Shown piece by piece: positions 7,982 to 13,967 of a stretch of 16,531 nucleotides of DNA. Made by a program: the position numbers and the translations under genes. Origin of the DNA: Scytonema sp. UIC 10036 (lineage in GTDB: Bacteria > Cyanobacteriota > Cyanobacteriia > Cyanobacteriales > Nostocaceae); contig NZ_WJFC01000267.1 of NCBI RefSeq assembly GCF_009725235.1, forward strand, positions 1-16,531, written 5' to 3'. The notes beneath the pieces were generated by a model that saw nothing but the letters and a program-made list of their open reading frames with translations, did no database searches and was not told where the DNA came from. Every line of letters starts with the position of its first letter. The stretch's first letter is position 1.

Positions 7982-8019
7982 TGCATTTTTTACATAATAA
8001 GAATTTACAAGCAATGTAA
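7982..8019. promoter_or_regulatory. Candidate NtcB operators upstream of nrtA
   Basis: TGCATTTTTTACA (7982-7994) is TGCAN5TACA, the same one-mismatch form seen in the left operator of nirA. TTACA-N5-TGTAA (8005-8019) is a perfect dyad with the same inner spacing. Both lie 40-75 bp upstream of the nrtA NtcA box. NtcB binding is inferred. Confidence 0.5.
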
Positions 8020-8068
8020 AACAATTAATTTAAACTAAAGCCCGTTTAATTCTAGAGTTTTCAGTTTG

Positions 8069-8096
8069 CCCGGTTTCGTCAAAGAAATCGGGTTTT
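8069..8096 (+). terminator. Plus-strand Rho-independent terminator between nrtA and the nirB remnant
   Basis: CCCGGTTTC (8069-8077), loop GTCAAA, GAAATCGGG (8084-8092) form a 9-bp stem with one G-T, followed by TTTT (8093-8096). Only the plus strand has the T-run. No plus-strand gene precedes it, so it would end a transcript starting at the divergent side of the nrtA NtcA site. The right arm coincides with the start of the duplicated nirB segment. Confidence 0.55.
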
Positions 8097-8215
8097 GTGA
8101 TTCTTTATGCAAATGATTACAATAAATCTATCAAGTGTATTTGGAAAGTATGGCAATTGTGGGTAACATAAATCATCTAGTATTGCAAGCAGAGGAGGCA
8201 TATGAAGCAGCCGAT
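8084..8215 (+). repeat. Direct repeat copy 1: duplicated nirB 5' region
   Basis: These 132 bp align without gaps to 10212-10343 with about ten mismatches. They include the -35/-10 pair (TTGTGA 8095-8100, 17 bp, TACAAT 8118-8123), the GGAAAG ribosome site and the first 22 codons of nirB. Similarity fades after the GAT codon at 8213-8215. Confidence 0.93.
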
Positions 8216-8224
8216 GGTTCTTAG
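8150..8224 (+). pseudogene. Truncated nirB 5' remnant
   Basis: The remnant starts at the same ATG as the intact nirB downstream and reads MAIVGNINHLVLQAEEAYEA, then ADGS and a TAG at 8222-8224. The intact gene has MASVCNINQLILQAEEAYEA over the same stretch. The frame is lost just after the ADW/ADG position, and no further HEAT repeats follow. It is too short to be functional; whether it is still transcribed is unknown. Confidence 0.85.
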
Positions 8225-8268
8225 CAACTGTTTCTGGGGAATATTACATTTATCTATTGACAAGCAAA

Positions 8269-8610
8269 CTAATTGATGCATAAGACAATTGCCAAGGCTG
8301 TGCTGATGTTTTGCATCTGCTCATCTGACAAAATTCCCAGTTGACGAACTAATCTCTGCTGCGAGATTGAACGTACTTGAAATGTATCTGCAACTGAAGG
8401 TTTACTTAAACCATTTTCAGTGCTCGGTTCTAATCGAACCATCCAAACTACACCAGTAAAAGCATCATTCCATCCAGTAATTGGTACAACAACCTTCAGC
8501 CGTAATGTACCAATTTCATCATTATTAACAATAATTGCGGGGCGGGTTTTGCCAATTTCATCTCCAACAGTGGGGTCAGAATTAAAAAGCCAAATTTGAC
8601 CTCTACGCAT
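8269..8610 (-). CDS. MazF/PemK-family toxin (endoribonuclease)
   Basis: Probable sequence-specific mRNA endoribonuclease of a type II toxin-antitoxin pair, 113 residues from the ATG at 8610. The N-terminus, MRRGQIWLFNSDPTVGDEIG followed by KTRPAIIVNND, is the hallmark RG-x-I-W...DP..G.E.GKTRPA-V...ND segment of the MazF/PemK fold. VVVPITGW and the C-terminal SEQ/QLGxLS-like helix also fit (QRLVRQLGILSDEQM). Two upstream in-frame ATGs exist (8625, 8619). The ATG at 8610 is preferred because it aligns with the family start and overlaps the antitoxin stop by 8 nt (ATGCGTAG), a typical coupled arrangement. Target sequence cannot be read from the protein. Confidence 0.88.
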   Translation of the reverse strand: MRRGQIWLFNSDPTVGDEIGKTRPAIIVNNDEIGTLRLKVVVPITGWNDAFTGVVWMVRLEPSTENGLSKPSVADTFQVRSISQQRLVRQLGILSDEQMQNISTALAIVLCIN

Positions 8611-8851
8611 AATCTTCATATTCATAGAAGTCTTCTGTATCCCGATCGGCGAAAATGACTAACTCACTTCCTTGTTCGTAAAAAGAACGCATGACTTCAG
8701 CAGCTTCAGCTAAACTCAGTTCTTTTTGAAGAGGAACTTTCGATTTTGCAGTAATTTCTTCACGAATTAACTTTGATGCTATTTCAATCATTTCCAACCG
8801 TTCTTCAGTCGTCATCTTTTTCAGCGCTTCCAAGACTTCTGCTTTGGTCAT
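8603..8851 (-). CDS. Antitoxin partner of the MazF/PemK-like toxin
   Basis: Small acidic protein, 82 residues from the ATG at 8851, encoded just upstream of and overlapping the toxin. The N-terminal half (TKAEVLEALKKMTTEERLEM, IEIASKLIREEI) is predicted helical and may dimerise or bind DNA. The C-terminus is strongly acidic and aromatic (DRDTEDFYEYEDYA), the usual kind of tail that occupies a MazF active site. There is no AbrB/SpoVT-type sequence, so it belongs to the helical antitoxins common in cyanobacteria. The frame is open to a GTG at 8878, but the ATG gives a better start. Assignment as antitoxin rests on position, size and charge. Confidence 0.78.
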   Translation of the reverse strand: MTKAEVLEALKKMTTEERLEMIEIASKLIREEITAKSKVPLQKELSLAEAAEVMRSFYEQGSELVIFADRDTEDFYEYEDYA

Positions 8852-8895
8852 AACTAATATTTTCTTAGATGCTAGCACGCTCTTGATGATGCGTG

Positions 8896-10034
8896 CAATG
8901 CAAACTCAATACCCGCTCTATCTCCAATCTCTTTGTTCATGCCAATAACATAGGGGATGTATTGGGCGATCGCACTAGCTTGCACTTCTGAGTAACAGGC
9001 GTTGAGGACAACACATTCAATTGTATAGGACCCCTATTTGATTTTTGAACTATACGTAGGTAGGGCTATGCCGCACGCAAGCTTTAGTTGGTGGGCTTTA
9101 GCCCTACCAGCCCTTTCAACGCGTTCATTTGTACTAAGTTTTCCCCCAAAATTGACGCCCAATTAACCCTTATGCAATCAGATTCACAGGAAATTGTGCA
9201 AAAAAGTACCCAATTTAACGAGCGATTTATTGACCGTTTTTGATGGGCTTTTGCATCCTACCTCATTGATAGCCTAGAGACCTCATTTTTCGATCCAGTC
9301 ATAGAGCGGGTTTCAGCCTTCATCTTAGTAGTTCATTTGTTCGCGTTGAAAGGGCTGGCAATGCCCACCCTACAGTACTTAAAGTTTTTTAGAAATCATT
9401 TAGGATTCCTATATTAGCGAAGAGCTTAAACAATTCAGCGAGGGCTTGTGTTTCCACTAATCGCACGTTTCCTGTTTCATCTTCAAGCGCCAGACCATCA
9501 TCCCCCGAACCATGACCGCTAAAATGAACAACCGGCATCAATTTCTCTAACTTCTTCATCCAATCGTAGAGACGAGGTGGTTTTTGGATTTGCTCCTAAA
9601 ATCAAGATTGTTTTCACTTCATGAAATTGAGGGCTGTGGAGCGCTGTTGTCAACATATTCTCTAAATTGCGAATTCTGCTGCCTTGCTATTCTAGCAGTC
9701 GTCTCATTTCTGGCTCTGGTAAACCTTTAAGTTGATTGTAGGTGTCAAAATATTGTGCGCTAAGTTCTGACTTATCAGTTTGCGGTGCGGTTTTAGCACG
9801 CAGTAAAAACTTATCTTCACCCCGTTTCTCCATTGCTACAATTTCCAGTTCTGCTTCTAGGTGGTTCTGGGCTAACTGTTTGAATGGGATTGCGATCGCT
9901 CTTGGGTCAACTCCAGAATTATGGTAAAGGTCGAGGGTGTCAACGATGGGTTTGATGAAGTCAGCAAAGTCACCATCAGCAAAGGTTTCACTCCAGTTAT
10001 CGGGCTTGCGGCAATAAGATGAGCTTAAAGCCAT
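8896..10034 (-). pseudogene. Decayed CHAT-domain (caspase-like) protein gene, interrupted by a MITE
   Basis: Read on the minus strand, one ancestral gene can be followed in pieces. (1) 10034-9687: 115 codons beginning MALSSSYCRKPDNWSETFAD, a helical N-terminal region seen in cyanobacterial effector proteins, ending in an in-frame TAG after MRRLLE. (2) The same frame continues past the stop as QGSRIRNLENMLTTALHSPQ and ILILGANPK, then LRLDEEVREI to about 9541. (3) The frame shifts and a stretch of the usual protein is missing before PVVHFSGHGSGDDGLALEDE...LFKLFAN (to about 9414), which carries the CHAT catalytic His. (4) A 386-bp MITE. (5) IECVVLNACYSEVQASAIAQ and YIPYVIGMNKEIGD, with the catalytic Cys of NACYSE, to about 8905, where the C-terminus is cut. 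A stop, a deletion/frameshift, an insertion and truncation make it non-functional. Confidence 0.87.
9026..9411. mobile_element. 386-bp MITE with TA target duplication
   Basis: The element begins TAGGACCCCTATTTGATTTT and ends, on the opposite strand, TAGGAATCCTAAATGATTTC: about 18 of the first 24 terminal positions match. TA occurs on both sides (9024-9025 and 9412-9413). Removing the element and one TA restores the CHAT reading frame across the junction (FAN-T-IECVV), which fixes both ends. Inside are an exact 17-bp inverted repeat (CCAGCCCTTTCAACGCG at 9107-9123 and its complement at 9342-9358) and a 9-bp one (GGTAGGGCT 9059-9067 / AGCCCTACC 9100-9108). There is no transposase gene. TA duplication suggests mobilisation by an IS630/Tc1-mariner-type transposase, which is an inference. 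Confidence 0.85.
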
Positions 10035-10211
10035 GACTAACTTGAGTGAGAATATTCAAAAACTGGTTAAGCTGCAACTCATTTAATTTTTCAATCTGAA
10101 AACTTTACAGCAAGGCTTTTAGACGATCGCGCAAAGTACCTAATCCTCTGCAACATAGCATTGTCTGGAATTCGCTTACTACTTACAGTAAACTGTACGT
10201 GTACTATTCAT

Positions 10212-10343
10212 GAAATCAAGTTTTGTAATTCTCTATACAAATGATTACAATAAATCCATCAAGTGTATTTGGAAAGTATGGCAAGTGTGTGTAACATAAA
10301 TCAGCTAATATTGCAAGCAGAGGAGGCATATGAAGCAGCCGAT
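10212..10343 (+). repeat. Direct repeat copy 2: native start of nirB
   Basis: This is the copy attached to the intact nirB, covering its promoter, ribosome site and first codons. It is about 92% identical to 8084-8215. The two copies bracket 1,996 bp of accessory DNA (8216-10211). Confidence 0.93.
10223..10251 (+). promoter_or_regulatory. Sigma70-type promoter of nirB
   Basis: TTGTAA (10223-10228), a 17-bp spacer, and TACAAT (10246-10251) resemble -35 and -10 boxes. The ATG at 10278 is about 20 nt past the expected start. The same elements occur in the duplicated copy at 8095-8123 with one change in the -35. No GTAN8TAC box was seen in 10035-10277; the remainder of that stretch shows no other recognisable element. 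Confidence 0.5.
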
Positions 10344-11546
10344 TGGTCTTTACTAATTCAAAGTTTGCAACAGTTGACTCTCATAGAAAATTCAGAATAT
10401 CTTGGAGAAGAGAAAAATCAAAAATACTTGTTAGAACTTGCACTTTCTGCCCTAGAAGGCGGAGACTTTCAGCAAAGATGGGAAATTGCTAAAGTGTTTC
10501 CTCGCTGGGGGACAATTGCGATCCCCGAACTCATTGCTATTTTAGAAGATGAAGATGCAGAGGAAGAATTGCGGTGGTACGCAGCAAGAATTTTAGGCGA
10601 TTTGAAAAGTCAAGATGCGATCGCGCCATTGATGACATTGCTCCAAAAGAGTGAAAGTGAAGCAATCAAGGAAGTCACAGCAACAGCACTAGGGCAAATG
10701 GGTACAGTGGCGATCGCTACCCTGACAGAACTGTTAGTGCAAGACAACATAGATGAGAACAGTTCCTACCAAAATTCAATCCATGGTGAAGAAACACGTC
10801 TTTTAGCAGTGAAAGCACTTGCTTGTATTCGACAAAAAGAAATTATCCCACCTTTATTAAGTGTAGTACGAGATCCACAGGTGACAATACGCGTAACAGC
10901 TATTGAAGCACTTAGCAGCTTTCACGATCCTCGTGTCCCACCAGTGCTTTTAAACGCTTTGGATGATATAGCCGCTCCAGTAAGAAAAGAGGCTGTGCTG
11001 GGTTTGGGCTGTCGTCGCGATTTGCTTTTGGAATTGGACTTGGTAGCGAAACTCCAACAAAGGCTTTACGATTTTAACTTAGACGTATGCTGTGCGGCTG
11101 CCATCGCTCTTTCTAAGATGGGTAGTGACAGTGCAGCACAGCCCTTATTTCAGGTGCTAATATCGCCTCATACACCAACCCGCTTGCAATTGGAAGCCAT
11201 CCGAGCTTTAAGTTGGGTTGGGACATTATTAGGTATAGAGTATTTGCAGCAAGCATTTTATCAGTTAGAAGTGCCAACTTTGTGGCAGGAAATCGTCACT
11301 GTTTTAGGAAGAGTCAGCCATTCAGCACTTAAGGATATAGCAGCAGAGATTATACTAGAGATTGTTCAAAAAAACCATCAATCAGTTGAAATTTCGAGTA
11401 TTAGAAGTGCGATCGCCTTATCTTTAGGTCAATTAGGGAACAAGCAAGCCTTAAGTACATTAACACAAATGGCAGCAGATCGAGATGCACTAGTAAGATT
11501 GCACGCATTTGCTGCGCTGAAAAATTTATCAGATGTTAGTTGTTAG
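10278..11546 (+). CDS. nirB: HEAT-repeat protein NirB, nitrate-assimilation regulator/nitrite reductase accessory factor
   Basis: A 422-residue protein made mostly of HEAT/PBS-lyase-type alpha-helical repeats. They are recognisable at about 80-150 (AIPELIAILEDED, RWYAARILGDL, KEVTATALGQMG), 174-250 (RLLAVKALACIRQ, IRVTAIEALSSF, VRKEAVLGLG) and 270-415 (CCAAAIALSKMG, RLQLEAIRALSW, IRSAIALSLGQLG, LVRLHAFAALKNL). It has no signal peptide or membrane segment, so it should be cytoplasmic. In Anabaena 7120 nirB (all0605) lies between nirA and ntcB; its loss raises nirA-operon mRNA but lowers nitrite reductase activity. Position and architecture here support the same gene, though HEAT repeats alone are not specific. 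The frame is open to a GTG at 10263, but the ATG at 10278 follows GGAAAGT and is conserved in the duplicated fragment. The last two codons and the stop fall inside a heptamer array. Confidence 0.75.
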   Translation: MASVCNINQLILQAEEAYEAADWSLLIQSLQQLTLIENSEYLGEEKNQKYLLELALSALEGGDFQQRWEIAKVFPRWGTIAIPELIAILEDEDAEEELRWYAARILGDLKSQDAIAPLMTLLQKSESEAIKEVTATALGQMGTVAIATLTELLVQDNIDENSSYQNSIHGEETRLLAVKALACIRQKEIIPPLLSVVRDPQVTIRVTAIEALSSFHDPRVPPVLLNALDDIAAPVRKEAVLGLGCRRDLLLELDLVAKLQQRLYDFNLDVCCAAAIALSKMGSDSAAQPLFQVLISPHTPTRLQLEAIRALSWVGTLLGIEYLQQAFYQLEVPTLWQEIVTVLGRVSHSALKDIAAEIILEIVQKNHQSVEISSIRSAIALSLGQLGNKQALSTLTQMAADRDALVRLHAFAALKNLSDVSC

Positions 11547-11651
11547 TTGTTAGTTGTTAGTTGTTGGTTGTTGGTTGTTGGTTGCTAGTTATACCACTAA
11601 CCACTAACCACTAACCACTAACCACTAACCACTAACCACTAACCATTAACC
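11535..11651. repeat. Fold-back heptamer array between convergent nirB and the dehydrogenase gene
   Basis: The left arm has TTAGTTG and TTGGTTG units (about 11535-11590). The right arm has CCACTAA units (about 11594-11650). The arms are roughly inverted and can pair with G-T wobbles. The stop codons of both flanking genes (TAG 11544-11546 plus, TAA 11648-11646 minus) lie inside the array. It may replace a normal bidirectional terminator; no T-run hairpin is visible here. Confidence 0.9.
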
Positions 11652-12599
11652 AATTTCCAATAAAACCTTTAAAACACCTTTACCTTGGGCACGTTCAAAA
11701 GCAGCAAGCCCTTCTGTAAGGGGATAACGTGCATGAATGAGCGGTTTTACATTGACTCTTTCTTGTGCTAACAGTTCAAGTGCAGGTTGAAAAGAACCGC
11801 AACGGGAGCCAATTAAAGTGATTTCGTCCACAACTAAAGAGGAAGCATTAAAGCTTAGGTTACCTGCATAGGTACTTTTGAGTACTAAAGTTCCTCTTGG
11901 ACGCAAGGCGCGGAGGGCGGTGGCAAATCCTTCAGAGTTACCAGTACATTCTACCGAAATATCAAAAGTTCTGTCTTTAACCGCATCCACTAGACCAGTT
12001 TTAATACCCCGATCCTCTAAGTTAGCAAGTTTGTCTTGATGACGTCCCACGGCTAAAAGCTCACACCCAGTTAAAGCTATTGTCTGCGCTACTAATTGCC
12101 CCAGTTTACCATCACCAACCACGAGTACCCGGTCTTCAGGACGTAACCGCACTTGCTGCTGAATTTCCAGCGCTGCTGCTAAAGGTTCAGTAAAAGTTGC
12201 AACTTCTGTAGGAATATTTTCAGGTACAGGATGCAGGTTCTCTATGGGTAAAGTCAGATAATCAGCAAAAGCTCCGTTGCGGTTGACAATGCCAAGAACA
12301 GTACGATTTTCGCAATGGGTGGGTTGTCCGCTCCGACAGAACCTACATTGTCCGCAGACAGCGTTGATTTCTCCGACTACACGTTGATTCACTAGGTATT
12401 GTGGTCCTTGTTCTACAACACCAACAAATTCGTGCCCAAGAATACCGTTGTAGGGATAGTAACCTCTCTTGAGTTCTATGTCGGTGTTGCAGATACCAGC
12501 ACACAAAACACGTACCAAAGCTTCTCCCTGTGGTGGTTCGGGAATAGGGATGTCGGTACGGAGTTGAAGTCGGTTGTTTTCGAGCCACAGTCCTTTCAT
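11646..12599 (-). CDS. Zinc-dependent medium-chain dehydrogenase (MDR family), substrate unknown
   Basis: A 317-residue alcohol/polyol/threonine-dehydrogenase-like oxidoreductase. Catalytic zinc ligands are visible as Cys37 (AGICNTD) and His56-Glu57 (LGHEFVG), with Glu138 (FTEPLA) a further likely ligand. The structural zinc loop is complete: Cys82, Cys85, Cys88, Cys96 (CGQCRFCRSGQPTHC). The nucleotide-binding turn is VGDGKLGQL at 161-169, a variant GxGxxG. It is somewhat shorter than the usual 340-350 residues. It lies between nirB and ntcB, convergent with nirB and divergent from ntcB. No link to nitrate metabolism can be read from the sequence, and the substrate cannot be predicted. No Shine-Dalgarno is visible before the ATG at 12599. 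Confidence 0.85.
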   Translation of the reverse strand: MKGLWLENNRLQLRTDIPIPEPPQGEALVRVLCAGICNTDIELKRGYYPYNGILGHEFVGVVEQGPQYLVNQRVVGEINAVCGQCRFCRSGQPTHCENRTVLGIVNRNGAFADYLTLPIENLHPVPENIPTEVATFTEPLAAALEIQQQVRLRPEDRVLVVGDGKLGQLVAQTIALTGCELLAVGRHQDKLANLEDRGIKTGLVDAVKDRTFDISVECTGNSEGFATALRALRPRGTLVLKSTYAGNLSFNASSLVVDEITLIGSRCGSFQPALELLAQERVNVKPLIHARYPLTEGLAAFERAQGKGVLKVLLEIG

Positions 12600-12802
12600 A
12601 GTTTATAGAGGAAAGAGTGAAAAGTTACTACCCAGAAGAAACACAGAACACTGGAAGTTGTTACCGTTGGTGGTATGCTAGCACCAAATCAGGTCATTGC
12701 ACTCGCTCGGACAAACTTAAAATAAGATGAACTCTGTTCCTAAATTCACTTTAAAAAATATTCAGATCGAGCGTTCTAAAAATTTCTTGTTAAAGAATTC
12801 TT

Positions 12803-12844
12803 GTAACACACTGTACCAATTTGTGCCGGAAAGTACGTTAATTT
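12803..12844 (+). promoter_or_regulatory. NtcA-activated ntcB promoter
   Basis: GTAACACACTGTAC (12803-12816) fits GTAN8TAC, and exactly 22 bases on lies TAATTT (12839-12844), fitting TAN3T. The predicted start near 12851 leaves about a 30-nt leader before the ATG at 12881. This agrees with the known dependence of ntcB expression on NtcA in Anabaena. The rest of 12600-12880 shows no other clear element. Confidence 0.87.
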
Positions 12845-12880
12845 AATGAGAGCCATAAGTGTAATTCAGGCTACATAAAA

Positions 12881-13831
12881 ATGCGACTAGAGCAGTTGCA
12901 AGCCTTTCTGGCGATCGCAGAAAGCGGCAGTTTCCAAGCCGCAGCACGAAAATGTGGTGTAACCCAATCGACAATCAGCCGTCAAATCCAGGCGCTTGAA
13001 GAAGATGTGGGATTGGAACTGTTCCATAGAACAAGTCAAGCAAAGTTGACACTGGCAGGTGAGCGCTTACTTCCCCGCGCTCGTAAAATTTGTCAGGAGT
13101 GGCAAAGTGCTACACAAGAGATAGGTGATTTGCTGGCTGGAAAACAGCCAGAACTTTGTATTGCGGCAATTCACTCCTTGTGCGCCTATTACCTACCACC
13201 AGTTTTGCAAAAATTTTGTCATGATTATCCAGAAGTGCAATTGCGGGTAACATCGCTAGGGAGTGACCGAGCATTAAAAGTCCTCAAAGATGGATTGGTG
13301 GATTTAGCAATTGTAATGAATAATCGCTTTTTGACCGCCGGTAAAGAAATGGTGGTTGAAGTCCTTTATGATGAACCAATAGAAGTTTTAACAGCAACAA
13401 ACCATCCTTTAGCACAATATGAAAGCATCCCCTGGTCAGAACTTGTTCGTTACCCACAAGTCGTCTTTAAGGACGGTTATGGGATGCAGCGTTTAGTACA
13501 AGATAGATTTGAGCGATTGGAAGCTCGACTACAAGCAGCTTTAGAGGTAAACACCCTCGATGCTTTCAGAGGAGTGGTGCGTCAAGGAGAACTTGTCGCT
13601 TTGCTTCCTTATTCAGCACTGGTTGAAGCTCGCAATGATCCAACTCTTGCTGTGCGAACTCTTGCTGCCAATACGAATAGTTCTGCATCTGACAGTTCTA
13701 GTTTTACTCGCCGGGTGGTTATGGTAACAACTCACGATCGCCTGCAAATACCCCCAATCAAACATTTTTGGCAATTGGTCAAAGAAAACATTCCACCACA
13801 AGCAGAATCTGTCTTGTGTTCTGCTTCTTAA
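12881..13831 (+). CDS. ntcB: LysR-type activator of nitrate assimilation NtcB
   Basis: A 316-residue LysR-type transcription factor. The winged helix-turn-helix occupies residues 1 to about 62 (MRLEQLQAFLAIAESGSFQA, then ARKCGVTQSTISRQIQALEE), followed by the linker helix and a periplasmic-binding-protein-like effector domain from about residue 90 (ELCIAAIHSLCAYYLPPVL, LGSDRALKVLKDGLVDLAIV). NtcB is known to activate nir/nrt transcription in response to nitrite/nitrate, binding beside NtcA. It is named from its context: it has an NtcA-type promoter, lies directly before cnaT and near nirB and nirA, and matching operator-like repeats occur before nirA and nrtA. CbbR/NdhR-type regulators are the alternative LysR relatives. 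The ATG is preceded by an AT-rich stretch with no clear Shine-Dalgarno. Confidence 0.87.
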   Translation: MRLEQLQAFLAIAESGSFQAAARKCGVTQSTISRQIQALEEDVGLELFHRTSQAKLTLAGERLLPRARKICQEWQSATQEIGDLLAGKQPELCIAAIHSLCAYYLPPVLQKFCHDYPEVQLRVTSLGSDRALKVLKDGLVDLAIVMNNRFLTAGKEMVVEVLYDEPIEVLTATNHPLAQYESIPWSELVRYPQVVFKDGYGMQRLVQDRFERLEARLQAALEVNTLDAFRGVVRQGELVALLPYSALVEARNDPTLAVRTLAANTNSSASDSSSFTRRVVMVTTHDRLQIPPIKHFWQLVKENIPPQAESVLCSAS

Positions 13832-13833
13832 GA

Positions 13834-13957
13834 GTTAGTGGTTAGTTGTTAGTGGTTAGTGGTTAGTGGTTAGTAGATAGTGGTTAGTGGAATAATTAAC
13901 AATCAATAACTAACAACCAACAACCAACAACTAACCACTAACCACTAACAACTAACC
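13834..13957. repeat. Fold-back heptamer array between ntcB and cnaT
   Basis: The left arm has TTAGTGG/TTAGTTG units (about 13834-13890). The right arm has the complementary CCAACAA and CTAACCA type units (about 13906-13957). They make a near-perfect inverted repeat of roughly 50 bp per arm with a short AT-rich loop, ending 10 bp before the cnaT ATG. In RNA it would form a very long hairpin between two co-directional genes. Confidence 0.92.
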
Positions 13958-13967
13958 TTATTAACAA

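Noticed and set aside
8875..8896. GCACGC...GCGTGC inverted repeat upstream of the antitoxin
   Set aside because: It is only 6 bp with a 10-nt loop, no T-run, and it lies at the broken end of the CHAT pseudogene; a TA operator is possible but not supported.
9173..9244. 23-codon plus-strand ORF inside the MITE (starts MQSDSQEI)
   Set aside because: It is too short, has no ribosome site and no recognisable transposase motif.
9687..10034. 115-codon frame as an independent hypothetical gene
   Set aside because: The same frame continues with family-like sequence past its TAG stop and leads into the CHAT segment, so it is treated as the first piece of a pseudogene.
10190..10206. Possible NtcA box before the intact nirB (GTAAACTGTACGTGTAC)
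   Set aside because: The spacing between GTA and TAC is 5 or 11, not 8, so it does not meet the NtcA consensus.
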